Shown in pieces: positions 51,114 through 59,415 of a stretch of DNA of 64,000 bases. The DNA lies in NCBI GenBank assembly GCA_903642325.1, contig CAHJWM010000010.1, positions 1 through 64,000 of the forward strand, written 5' to 3'. Within the stretch, counting starts at the first letter, position 1; the number at the start of each line of letters is the position of its first letter. The position numbers and the translations under genes were made by a program. A model generated the notes under the pieces. That model searched no databases. It was not told the origin of the DNA and saw only the letters and a list, made by a program, of their open reading frames with translations. Source of the stretch: Myxococcales bacterium (GTDB lineage Bacteria; Myxococcota_A; Polyangia; Polyangiales; Polyangiaceae).

Positions 51114-51701
51114 TCAGCCGCTGCGGCTCAAGCGCTGCAACGCTCGAAGCGTCCAGGCGGTGGCGGCGGCGAGCACGCCCAACATCCAGATCAAGGCGTA
51201 GCCCAACGGGGAGCCGGCGACTCCGCGCGTGCCGAAGTCACCATGAAATTGCGCGTAGTTTGCGTGCACGCTCAAGCGTGAAAAAGTGGCCAGCAAAAAC
51301 AGCGCGGCCAGCCCCGCGGGCGCGGCGGCTTTGCGCAGCACGCGGCCCAGGCGACGCGCACGGGCGTCTCGCACGGCCGCCAAGAAGCCAGCGGGCACCG
51401 AGGCGGCGGCCAATAGCACCACGCCGATCGGCGCGGCGGCAGACAAGCGCTCACTATCCACGAAGTACGCAAACGACCAGTCGGGCTCGAAGGCCACGAA
51501 ATACCCGGTGATCGGCGCAAACACGAGCAGCGCAAAGGCCGTGGTGATCAAGAGCGCGCGCCCGCCCAGACCGGAGGTGGACCGGCCCAAATCGCCAACC
51601 GCAGCCCACGCGCAGGCGACGCCCAGGGCGAAACCGAGCAGAGGAGTGAGCGGCGCCGGCACCGCTCGACGCTGCCACGTTTTTACGCAGAGGCCGCGCA
51701 T
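51114..51701 (-). CDS. Four-helix membrane protein, unknown
   Basis: A 195-residue membrane protein with membrane segments at about 18-35, 50-70, 88-110, 120-140 and 170-188. The segments are Ala/Leu/Val-rich and I see no family motif. The start at ATG 51701 gives a short basic N-terminus; earlier in-frame starts exist (51776) and cannot be ruled out. It precedes pmbA by 46 bp on the same strand. No function is assigned. Confidence 0.6.
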   Translation of the reverse strand: MRGLCVKTWQRRAVPAPLTPLLGFALGVACAWAAVGDLGRSTSGLGGRALLITTAFALLVFAPITGYFVAFEPDWSFAYFVDSERLSAAAPIGVVLLAAASVPAGFLAAVRDARARRLGRVLRKAAAPAGLAALFLLATFSRLSVHANYAQFHGDFGTRGVAGSPLGYALIWMLGVLAAATAWTLRALQRLSRSG

Positions 51702-51797
51702 AAAAGGCCCAAATGGGACCCTGACCGCCGCTATGGTCGCGAAAAAGTAGCCGGAAGCGGTCGACGGTCGGCGCACGCTGGACTAGAGGACTTCGCG

Positions 51798-52571
51798 ATG
51801 GACGCAGAGCGTTTGCGTGAGCTCTTGGAATCCGTGCGCAGCGGCTCGCTGTCCATCGATTCCGCGCTCGGGGCGTTGGCACGGCTGCCGTTCTCGGATC
51901 TGGGCTATGCGCGCGTCGATCATCACCGCGCGTTGCGCCAAGGCATCGCAGAGGTCGTGTTGGCCGAAGGTAAAGCGCCAGAGCACGTCGTCGGCATCGT
52001 CGAGCAGCTGATCGCCGCAGGCGACAACGTGCTCGTAACGCGGCTCGTCGGCCGCAACGCCGAGGCCCTCGAGGCAGCTCTGCCGAACCTCCGCTATTCG
52101 AAGCTCGGGCGCACCGCGAGCTTGGTGCAAAGGCCGATCCAGGAACGGCGAGGCCCCCCAGTGGCCATCGTCACGGCGGGCACGAGCGATATTCCGGTCG
52201 CGGAGGAGGCGTTCGAAACGCTGGCTATGTTCGGGATCCCGGCACAGCGCTACTTCGACGTCGGGGTCGCGGGCATTCACCGCCTGATGAGTCATTTGGA
52301 GGCGCTCAGTGCCGCGCCCGCGGTCATCGTAGTGGCCGGTATGGAGGGCGCGTTACCCAGCGTCGTCGGTGGCCTGATTGGTGCGCCGATCGTGGCCGTG
52401 CCCACCTCTGTCGGCTACGGCACCGCGCTGGCCGGTTTCACCGCGCTGTTCGGCATGCTGACGAGTTGCGCGTCGGGCATTACGGTGGTGAACATAGACA
52501 ACGGCTTTGGCGCGGCGATGGCCGTCGGCCGCATGATCGCGACGCAGCACAAGGCACAGGCGCCGGCGTGA
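51798..52571 (+). CDS. larB: Nickel pincer cofactor biosynthesis protein LarB
   Basis: A 257-residue protein of the AIR carboxylase-like family. LarB carboxylates and hydrolyses the pyridinium of NaAD to give pyridinium-3,5-dicarboxylate mononucleotide, the first step of the nickel-pincer nucleotide. Recognised motifs: 'VAIVTAGTSDIPVAEEA', 'FGIPAQRYFDVGVAGIHRL', 'VVAGMEGALPSVVGGLIGAPIVAVPTSVGYG' and 'VVNIDNGFGAAMAVGRM'. Its stop overlaps the larC start (GTGA). LarE and LarA are not in the window, so the rest of the pathway is encoded elsewhere or the cofactor is used by another enzyme. Confidence 0.94.
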   Translation: MDAERLRELLESVRSGSLSIDSALGALARLPFSDLGYARVDHHRALRQGIAEVVLAEGKAPEHVVGIVEQLIAAGDNVLVTRLVGRNAEALEAALPNLRYSKLGRTASLVQRPIQERRGPPVAIVTAGTSDIPVAEEAFETLAMFGIPAQRYFDVGVAGIHRLMSHLEALSAAPAVIVVAGMEGALPSVVGGLIGAPIVAVPTSVGYGTALAGFTALFGMLTSCASGITVVNIDNGFGAAMAVGRMIATQHKAQAPA

Positions 52572-53962
52572 AGCTGCCGGTCATCCCCCACGTCCTGGGC
52601 CCTGGCCATCATCACGAGCCTAGTGACGACGCTCATGGTCACGCGCACGAGCCTCCGGACGGCCATGGGCACACGCATGACCACGGGCACACGCATGCCC
52701 ACGGCCGAAACGTCGACGCCAAGGCGGTGATTTTGGCCGGCGATCCCGAGGCGCATCGCGCACCGCTTTCGCGGTACGCGGGCGCTGGCAAAGTGCTTTT
52801 TTTAGATGCATTCAGCGGCATTGCCGGCGACATGACGATCGCTGCGCTGGTCGACTTGGGCGTGCCCTTCGAGGTCGTGCAGGCGAGCGTAGGCACCCTC
52901 GGCCTAAGCGGTTTCGACCTGGAGCTCAGACGGGCTCGAGGGGGGGCCATCGGTGGAACCAAGTTCGACGTGCGCTTGGCATCCAGTCAGCCCGACCGGC
53001 GCTATCGCGCAATCGATGACTTGTTGGCGGCCTCCGTGCTGAGCGCGCCCATCAAGGCGCTGGCTCGCAAGATTTTTCTGCGCTTGGCCGAAGCGGAAGC
53101 GGAAGTGCATCGCAGCACGCTCGACGAAGTCGCATTCCACGAGGTCGGCGCGATCGACGCCCTCGTCGACATCGTGGGTGCTGCGGCCGGCTTCGAATTT
53201 CTGAGCGCGACCGTGCTGTCCTCCCCGTTGCCCATGGGTCGGGGCAGCGTAGTTTGCGCGCATGGCATCTTGCCGCTGCCCGCGCCCGCGACCGTCGCTT
53301 GTTTGCGCGGGGTCCCCACCGTCGATGCGGGCATCGAGGCCGAGTTGGTCACGCCCACCGGCGCCGCCATCGTTGCGAGCGTCGTGAGTGGCTTCGTGTC
53401 CTGGCCGGCGTTTGCCCCCGAGCGCGTGGGCTGGGGTTTCGGAACGCGAGGCCTGCCGGACCGCTTGAACGCCCTGCGCGTGGTGCTCGGCGACACGTCG
53501 CCGACCACCACGCAGGCGACGATTAACTCGGGCACGCACGTCGTGTTGGAGGCCAACGTGGACGACATGAGCGGTGAGCTAGCGGCGCATGCGCTGCGCG
53601 TGCTGCTCGAGAGCGGTGCGCTCGACGCTTGGGCGACGCCCATCGTCATGAAGAAGGGTCGCCCTGCGCTCACGCTGTCGGTGATTGCCGAGCTCGGCGC
53701 ACAGCATCGCCTAGCGGAAGTATTGCTACGCGAGACGAATTCTATTGGCGTTCGCCACAGGCCGGTGTCGCGCACCGAGCGGCCGCGCCGCCTCGTGGAG
53801 GTCAGCACCGAGTTCGGCGCGATCCCGATCAAGGTGAGTGAGGGCCCGTACGGCCCACCGCGCGTGAAGCCCGAGTTCGACGCGTGCGCCGCCGCCGCGC
53901 GCACGGCCGGCGTCGCGGTAGGATCGGTGATCGCAGCGGCGCTCGCCGCCTACGCGCGCTGA
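52568..53962 (+). CDS. larC: Nickel insertion protein LarC with His-rich N-terminus
   Basis: A 464-residue LarC, which inserts nickel into the pincer nucleotide (CTP-dependent cyclometallase). After the GTG start overlapping larB, residues 14-45 hold 13 His with Gly, Asp and Pro, a nickel-binding stretch rare in short homologues. The LarC core starts at about residue 75 with 'KVLFLDAFSGIAGDMTIAAL' and continues with 'FHEVGAIDALVDIVG', 'PLPAPATVACLRG' and the C-terminal 'VLEANVDDMSGELAAHAL' and 'EVLLRETNSIGVRH'. Both LarC1 and LarC2 parts are in one ORF, so the programmed frameshift seen in Lactobacillus is not required here. Confidence 0.94.
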   Translation: MKLPVIPHVLGPGHHHEPSDDAHGHAHEPPDGHGHTHDHGHTHAHGRNVDAKAVILAGDPEAHRAPLSRYAGAGKVLFLDAFSGIAGDMTIAALVDLGVPFEVVQASVGTLGLSGFDLELRRARGGAIGGTKFDVRLASSQPDRRYRAIDDLLAASVLSAPIKALARKIFLRLAEAEAEVHRSTLDEVAFHEVGAIDALVDIVGAAAGFEFLSATVLSSPLPMGRGSVVCAHGILPLPAPATVACLRGVPTVDAGIEAELVTPTGAAIVASVVSGFVSWPAFAPERVGWGFGTRGLPDRLNALRVVLGDTSPTTTQATINSGTHVVLEANVDDMSGELAAHALRVLLESGALDAWATPIVMKKGRPALTLSVIAELGAQHRLAEVLLRETNSIGVRHRPVSRTERPRRLVEVSTEFGAIPIKVSEGPYGPPRVKPEFDACAAAARTAGVAVGSVIAAALAAYAR

Positions 53963-53970
53963 GGCTCGGC

Positions 53971-54612
53971 TCAATCCGGTCGCTCGAGCCGAAAGCCCGC
54001 GGCCTCCCAGCCCAGCACGCCGCCTTCCAAGAAGGCCACCGGCACGCCTTGCTCGGCAAGCTTGGCGGCCAGATCTTTCGTTTGGTCCCCTGAACGACAA
54101 TAAATCACGGGAGTCGCGGGCAACATGTGGAGCTCGGCCAGCCGCGTCTCGATATCCGCCGCCGGCATGTTGACCGCGCCGGGCAGGTGCGCGCGCTTGA
54201 ACACGGCGGCTTCGCGGGTGTCGACCGTGCACACGCGCCCTTCTTTGAGCAGCGCCGCCAGCTCCTCGGGCTTGATGGCGCCCTCGGCCCGCGGCAAGAA
54301 CGGGTCGATCATGTCCCGGAGCTCACGTCGCTGTACTGCGCCGACCTTGCCCCCAACCGGCCGGCCTTGGTGAAAGACCACGAACGTGGGCACCGACTGC
54401 ACGCCCATTTGACGAGCGATCAGCGGCGAACGGTCGATGTCGACGGTCACGACCTTGGCTTTACCCTTCAGCTCGCTCGCCAGAGCCATGAGCTCCGGGA
54501 GCATGGTCTTACAGGGCCCGCACCACTCTGCGCCGAACTCGACCAGCACCGGCTCTTCGCTGAGCAACACCTCTTGTTCGAAATTCTTTTCCGTAACCGT
54601 AGGCAGGGGCAT
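53971..54612 (-). CDS. Thioredoxin-rhodanese fusion protein
   Basis: A 213-residue two-domain protein. Residues 1-105 are a thioredoxin with the WCGPC active site (30-34), a 'VDIDRSPLIARQMGVQSVPTF' block with the cis-Pro, and normal length. Residues 110-210 are a rhodanese domain with the 'DTREAAVFKRAHLPGAVNMP' start and the active Cys172 in 'IYCRSGDQTKDLA'. It may handle sulphur transfer or redox of persulphides. The fusion is unusual; a single ORF supports it. It converges with larC and does not obviously belong to a larger operon. Both active sites appear intact. Confidence 0.88.
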   Translation of the reverse strand: MPLPTVTEKNFEQEVLLSEEPVLVEFGAEWCGPCKTMLPELMALASELKGKAKVVTVDIDRSPLIARQMGVQSVPTFVVFHQGRPVGGKVGAVQRRELRDMIDPFLPRAEGAIKPEELAALLKEGRVCTVDTREAAVFKRAHLPGAVNMPAADIETRLAELHMLPATPVIYCRSGDQTKDLAAKLAEQGVPVAFLEGGVLGWEAAGFRLERPD

Positions 54613-54716
54613 GACTGATTCTCACGAAGAGGAGGAGAGGTGGATAGCCGTCGGGGTCGGTACTCGGCCGAGGCTTCGGCTGTATGGCGCCCACGCTGTC
54701 CGGGGTCAAGACGCAG

Positions 54717-55313
54717 CTAAATCGCGCGTTGCTGGCGAAAGACCCGCTGCAACAGCACGGTCAGGGCGACGACCGAGCTCGCCGCCAGCACGGTCGCCAG
54801 GGGGTCGAGCGGGCGCGCACCGAGCACGATGCCCCAGGTGGGCAGCGCCGCAGCCGGACGCAAGCCGGCCTGGGTGAGGCCGGCGTCGAGGGCCGTGAGC
54901 CAGGCCACGCCGAAGGAAGCGCTGACCAGCAACGGCCCGAGCGCTGCGCGCAATCGCCGCCGCGAAAAGGCTGGGCGTGACGAGTGATGCCCAGGAGGGC
55001 CGCTCGCCGAGGACTCTTCGTCCTCCAACCTGACGAGCTCGCAGCGCAGCAGCCAGGCCTGCTGGAGCCCGCGCAACGCTCCCAACGCGCAAACGTAGCT
55101 CAGGCTGCGGCCGGCCCAAGCCCACAGGACGGCGGCCACGAACAACGTCGGTAGAGAGCTGACCAAGTCACACGCGAAGCGCAGCGCGGTGTCTAGGCTC
55201 GGCGGACCGCTCGCGGCCAGTGCGCCCAACGGCAGCGCTACTAAGAACGCCACGGCGATGATCAACGACCCCGCAAGCGCCGCGAATCCGAGCCCGTGCA
55301 CGTAGTCGGTCAT
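54717..55313 (-). CDS. Oligopeptide-type ABC permease, OppC/DppC-like
   Basis: A 198-residue protein with four or five membrane segments. Its C-terminal part, 'ALDAGLTQAGLRPAAALPTWGIVLGARPL', matches the 'EA.LSFLGLG...PTWG' block of DppC-type permeases; the rest is short, lacking the large N-terminal region and the canonical EAA loop (the helix 'LRGLQQAWLLRCELVRLEDE' stands in its place). It overlaps the preceding gene by ATGA, so the pair forms a heterodimer. No ATPase or binding protein is adjacent, and the degraded EAA region raises doubt about coupling to an ATPase. Confidence 0.65.
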   Translation of the reverse strand: MTDYVHGLGFAALAGSLIIAVAFLVALPLGALAASGPPSLDTALRFACDLVSSLPTLFVAAVLWAWAGRSLSYVCALGALRGLQQAWLLRCELVRLEDEESSASGPPGHHSSRPAFSRRRLRAALGPLLVSASFGVAWLTALDAGLTQAGLRPAAALPTWGIVLGARPLDPLATVLAASSVVALTVLLQRVFRQQRAI

Positions 55314-56716
55314 CTTCGACTCGCCGCGTGCGGCGCGGCACGCGGCCGAACTAGGTCGGCCGCTTGTCGAAGGACCAGCGTTACCAATGCAAGGGTCAAT
55401 GACGCCGCCATCCAGGCGTTCACGTCGCCTGACGCGAGGGCCAATGCCGCGCTGCGCCCCACGCCTGGCAATCGAAAGCCGAGCTCGACCAGCACGATTG
55501 CGCTGAGAACAATCGGCGGATAGGTCGCACCGAGGGGCGCGGATACGGAAAAGGCCGCCGTCAGGCTGGACCTGGGACGCGCCGTCAGCTTCGATCGCGC
55601 GAGATGCCGGGAAACCCAACCGGCGGTCGCGAACATGACCAAGCACGCGGCGGTTCCAAGCCCGGCTCCGCGATCAGCCAAGACACTCACGAGAGTCGCA
55701 CAAGGTATGGCAGCTAGCGCGGTGCCCGTCAGCAAGGAAGCTGAGCGCGGCACGCACGCCGTGCGGCTGCGCTCGAAGCGCGACCAGACGACGCCCAGCG
55801 TGAAGCCGCCACCCAGGCCGATCAACAACAGACAGGCGGTCGTGACGAAGCCCCGCTGGATCAGGCTCAGTGCCGATTCACCGTTACTCGTGCGCCCCAG
55901 GCCCCCACGCAGCACCGCCGCCAACCACTTGCCGTACCGTGTTTCGACGAACGTCGCCGCCAACCGGCGCGGGCCGTCGAGCGCCACGTATTCGCTACCA
56001 TGCACGGCCCAGAAGTCGCGCCACGTGTCGGCCGCGCGCTGCGCGGCCGCGACATCAGCGATCGGCAGGGGGCGCTCCGGCAATTCTGTCACGTGCGAGA
56101 GCACCGAGCTCAGGCGCTGCACGCGCGCGATATCCGCCTCGTTTCGGACCTTTCCGAGCGCCTCGATCAGCGCCGGCATCGCCAAGGTATCGACATGAAT
56201 AAGGTCTTCGCGGCGCAATGCGAGCGAGCGTTCTGCCAAACGCGCGGTCAAATGCCGGACAACGGCAACGCGGAAATCGATGGCTCGGTCTTGCCAGAAT
56301 CTCGTCCAAAACAGCACGGACTGCGCGCCGTCCCGGAGCTCGTCAGCGCTCGCAACGCCCATTCGGACGGCGACGGGGGTGAGGGCGAGAGCGACTCGTT
56401 CCCGGCTTTGCGGCTCCAGCGAGTCGAGCGCCGGCAGGACATACGGTAGCGCTGCACCACCCAAACGTGCCAAGTCGAGCGTCGCCGCGGCCGCCGCCCG
56501 CCCGCCGCGCGCGATGTGCTGCACGTCGGCTGCCGCCAACTCACGCACCCCGGTGGGATGCGCATTGAAAAAGAGCGGAAGCGCGGCAAACGGACTCTGC
56601 TGGACCGCGGGGCGGTGCGCGCCGTACGTCACAACGGCCCAAAGCATGCCAGCGGAAGCCGCGGTCAGGGTGAGGGCGAGCCCGAGCATTCTTCGGATCG
56701 CGGCCCGCGCGGTCAA
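55310..56716 (-). CDS. OppB/DppB-like permease with a large repeat insert
   Basis: A 468-residue protein. It starts with one membrane segment (about 9-31). Residues about 55-255 form a helical extracytoplasmic region with repeats like 'DLARLGGAALPYVLPALDSL', 'AMPALIEALGKVRN' and 'RLSSVLSHVTELP', typical of HEAT-like repeats. From 260 the normal permease continues: 'RYGKWLAAVLRGGLGRTSNG' aligns with the 'Y..wl...l.GDlG.S' signature, then five membrane segments to the end. The usual DppB loop between segments 1 and 2 is only about 60-80 residues, so this insert is the main oddity. It overlaps the OppC-like gene. Confidence 0.7.
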   Translation of the reverse strand: MTARAAIRRMLGLALTLTAASAGMLWAVVTYGAHRPAVQQSPFAALPLFFNAHPTGVRELAAADVQHIARGGRAAAAATLDLARLGGAALPYVLPALDSLEPQSRERVALALTPVAVRMGVASADELRDGAQSVLFWTRFWQDRAIDFRVAVVRHLTARLAERSLALRREDLIHVDTLAMPALIEALGKVRNEADIARVQRLSSVLSHVTELPERPLPIADVAAAQRAADTWRDFWAVHGSEYVALDGPRRLAATFVETRYGKWLAAVLRGGLGRTSNGESALSLIQRGFVTTACLLLIGLGGGFTLGVVWSRFERSRTACVPRSASLLTGTALAAIPCATLVSVLADRGAGLGTAACLVMFATAGWVSRHLARSKLTARPRSSLTAAFSVSAPLGATYPPIVLSAIVLVELGFRLPGVGRSAALALASGDVNAWMAASLTLALVTLVLRQAADLVRPRAAPHAASRR

Positions 56717-56742
56717 GGAAATTGCCTAAGTGAGAGCTGCGT

Positions 56743-57978
56743 TCAACGAACGAGTAGATACCCCGCCAAGGCTACGAACAGCATCGCGCCGAGGACCATG
56801 ATACCGACGAGCGACGGTGGCAGACCGCTAGTCGGAATCGAGACCGGCTCGTTGTCGATGGTGTACGAAGGGGGCGCTCCTGAAGCACGCGGACCGGCCG
56901 GCATCGTCGCAGGCAAGACCCCAGCCAGAGGATTGACCGCGCCGGCGATGGTGTGACCGACCCGCGCTCGACGCGATTCCCGCATCGTTTCGTCACTTGC
57001 GGGCTCGTCCGTCTCGTACGGGCGCTGGGTCACGGCGGGAGCGCGCACCGTGGTGTCCACGGGCGACTCGGGCAGCGCGTACTTCTGATAGGCGACCCTC
57101 GCTTCCGAGGAAAACGGCCGCAGGTTCGGCCCGTCGAACTCCGCAACGATCACCGTGATGTTGTCGTGACCGCCCGCCCGATTTGCGCGCTCGGTGAGCT
57201 CCCGACATGCCTCTAGCGAGTCGCGAGTGTTGAGCAGCACCTCGCGCATCTCCTCCCCCCGAATCATGCCGGACAGCCCATCGGAGCAGAGCAGCAAGCG
57301 ATCGCCCTGACACAAATCCACATAGGTAAGATCCACCTGCACCGTTTCGGCTGTGCCGAGCGCCTGCAAGATGATGTTGTTGTGTTCGAACGTCTCGGCC
57401 TCTTCTTCAGTCAGTTGGCCTGCTTCGATCAGCTGATTGACCAAAGATTGATCGCGGCTCACCTGCGTGAAGCGATCACCGCGCAGCACGTACGCGCGAC
57501 TATCCCCAACTTGCGCAACGAACAGACGCGCGTCCATCAAGGCGGCGATCGTGGCGGTCGTGCCCATGCCGCGTCGCGTGCGGTCAGCGCGCGCCTCATT
57601 GAAAATCCGGATGCCGGCCTCCTCGACCGCTTGAACCAAGCGGCGAGCGAGGTCATCGTGGTTGAGCAGAGCCTCACCCTGCACCAATTTTTCGTAGATG
57701 ATGTCGACGGCGAGCTGGCTTGCGACCTCGCCCGCCGCCGCGCCGCCCATGCCGTCGCACACGCCGAGCAAGGTCCCGCGGTTGCCCACCGGTTGCTCGC
57801 GGTCGCCCTCCATGAGGCTCCGGGTCCTGCGAGTCAGGTCGGCAATGAGGAAGTTGTCCTCATTGTGTTCGCGAATTTGACCCACATCCGTGCGGCCGAA
57901 CACGCGCAGCTTCAGGGTTGCGTCGAGCGGGCCGGCGGGGCTCGACGCGCTGAGGGCGCCCGAAGCGTTGTCAGTCAT
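56743..57978 (-). CDS. PP2C-family Ser/Thr phosphatase, membrane anchored
   Basis: A 411-residue PPM-type phosphatase. The catalytic domain occupies about residues 25-280 with the metal-binding Asp in 'REHNEDNF', 'VCDGMGGAAAGE', 'FVAQVGDSRAYVLRGDRF', 'CSDGLSGMI' and 'GGHDNITVIV', so all expected acidic ligands are present. A disordered Pro/Thr/Ala linker leads to a C-terminal membrane segment at about 388-408. It should reverse Ser/Thr kinase phosphorylation. It overlaps the FHA gene by ATGA, which links phosphatase and phosphothreonine reader. It is a natural counterpart of the kinase at 3.4 kb, though not adjacent. Confidence 0.92.
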   Translation of the reverse strand: MTDNASGALSASSPAGPLDATLKLRVFGRTDVGQIREHNEDNFLIADLTRRTRSLMEGDREQPVGNRGTLLGVCDGMGGAAAGEVASQLAVDIIYEKLVQGEALLNHDDLARRLVQAVEEAGIRIFNEARADRTRRGMGTTATIAALMDARLFVAQVGDSRAYVLRGDRFTQVSRDQSLVNQLIEAGQLTEEEAETFEHNNIILQALGTAETVQVDLTYVDLCQGDRLLLCSDGLSGMIRGEEMREVLLNTRDSLEACRELTERANRAGGHDNITVIVAEFDGPNLRPFSSEARVAYQKYALPESPVDTTVRAPAVTQRPYETDEPASDETMRESRRARVGHTIAGAVNPLAGVLPATMPAGPRASGAPPSYTIDNEPVSIPTSGLPPSLVGIMVLGAMLFVALAGYLLVR

Positions 57979-59342
57979 CGCCCGTCCACCCGCCCGACGT
58001 CGAGCCGAAACAGATGTTGTCCGATCCGCACATGATCGCCCGGTGTGAGCTCGCGCTCGGCGCGGATTGCCAAATAGGTTCCGTTGGACGAGCCCAAGTC
58101 TCGAAGGCTGAACGTTCCGTTGCTGGGGTCCCGGGTGATGGCTGCATGCCGCCGGCTCATGAAGGGATCATTGGTGAAAACGATGTCGCCCTGCTCGCGG
58201 CCGACGATGGCCTCGTCGCGGGTTGGATAGTAGACGTCCCGCGTCACCCCTTCCACCGTCCGTTGACAGAGGCGCATGTGACGCGGCACGGAAGGAGAGC
58301 CGAAGATTTGCGTCCCCCGTTCCACCGCTGGACTGAGCCCTTTTTCCGCGTCGCTCACTACCTCGAACCTTAACACCTCAAGACCTACCAGGACCAAGTC
58401 CGCGTGCTGCAACCGTTCGCTCGCGCGAAGCCTCAGGTATACTCCGTTGCCGGATTCCAAGTCCCTAACAAAAAAACTGCCGTTTTTTCGGGTTAGCCGA
58501 GCATGGCGGGGTGCGACATAGGGGTCATTTGGGAGCACGATGTTGCCCTCCTCACGGCCGATGTCGGTTTGGTCTTCGATCAGGGGATATTCGCGACCCG
58601 GCTTACCGTCCTGACCGATGACCACCAGCCGGCCTTCCGGTGTCGGCTGGCGACTCAGCTCCTGCGTAGCCGCGGGCGCTGGCCCGGCCCCCGCCCGGAG
58701 ACCCGCCGGCGGCGAGGCTTCCGGCCCTTCGGCCAATCGAGCGCCGCAGAACTGGCAGAAGGACATCTTGGGTGAATTAGTGCCAGCGCAACGCGGACAG
58801 ACGAGTGCCGTAAATGAAGTTGGCTTCGGAACCGCGGGCGCGGGCGGCACGCCGCCGGGCACGAGCGCATTCGCTTGCGTGGTGGCGGGTGGCGGGCCCG
58901 CCACCGGCTCGGGCGGGCGCTCCAGGGACACGCCGCAATTGGAGCAGAAGCGCCCGCTTGCTGGGTTTCGGGTCCCGCACCGGCCGCACACGCGATCTGC
59001 GGGCTCCCGAGCGTACGCCGGGCTCGCCGCGGCGGGCGGTGTGCCTTGGCTGTCGCTGGTCCGTGGCACGATGAACGATGGGGCGGCTATGGCCTGCGAT
59101 ACAGAAGCCGCCGGTGAAGCGAAGGTCGCCGGGGGAGCGAAGAAAAACGGCGCCGCGGGCGCAGCCGGCGCTTCGGCTGGCGCCGAGGGCAGCGCGGCGC
59201 CGGGCGCACCGGGCGCAGTGGTCCGCGGCGGCGTCGGCGCGGCTCCTACCGCTTCGGCCGAAACCAAGCGATTGCCGCAGTCCTGACAAAATCTCAGCGA
59301 CTCCGGATTGTCTTTGCCGCAGCGGCTACACCTCACCAACAA
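57975..59342 (-). CDS. Zinc-ribbon and dual-FHA domain protein
   Basis: A 455-residue protein. Three CxxC-x(10 to 14)-CxxC zinc ribbons occur, at about residues 5-22 ('CSRCGKDNPESLRFCQDCG'), about 120-136 and about 182-198, separated by Ala/Pro-rich linkers. Two FHA domains follow: one at about 237-330 with 'IGREEGNIVLP', 'RHARLT' and 'GNGVYLR', and a second at about 360-455 with 'VGREQGDIVFT', 'SRRHAAIT' and 'SSNGTYL'. The order suggests an adapter that recruits phosphothreonine partners. It precedes the PP2C gene with an ATGA overlap. No membrane segment is seen. Confidence 0.9.
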   Translation of the reverse strand: MLVRCSRCGKDNPESLRFCQDCGNRLVSAEAVGAAPTPPRTTAPGAPGAALPSAPAEAPAAPAAPFFFAPPATFASPAASVSQAIAAPSFIVPRTSDSQGTPPAAASPAYAREPADRVCGRCGTRNPASGRFCSNCGVSLERPPEPVAGPPPATTQANALVPGGVPPAPAVPKPTSFTALVCPRCAGTNSPKMSFCQFCGARLAEGPEASPPAGLRAGAGPAPAATQELSRQPTPEGRLVVIGQDGKPGREYPLIEDQTDIGREEGNIVLPNDPYVAPRHARLTRKNGSFFVRDLESGNGVYLRLRASERLQHADLVLVGLEVLRFEVVSDAEKGLSPAVERGTQIFGSPSVPRHMRLCQRTVEGVTRDVYYPTRDEAIVGREQGDIVFTNDPFMSRRHAAITRDPSNGTFSLRDLGSSNGTYLAIRAERELTPGDHVRIGQHLFRLDVGRVDGR

Positions 59343-59415
59343 TGCACGACCTCAGCTCCAGGTTTGCCATTACTTCAAACTGGGTGCGGAGTGAAAGTGA
59401 ACAGCCGTCGTAGAG

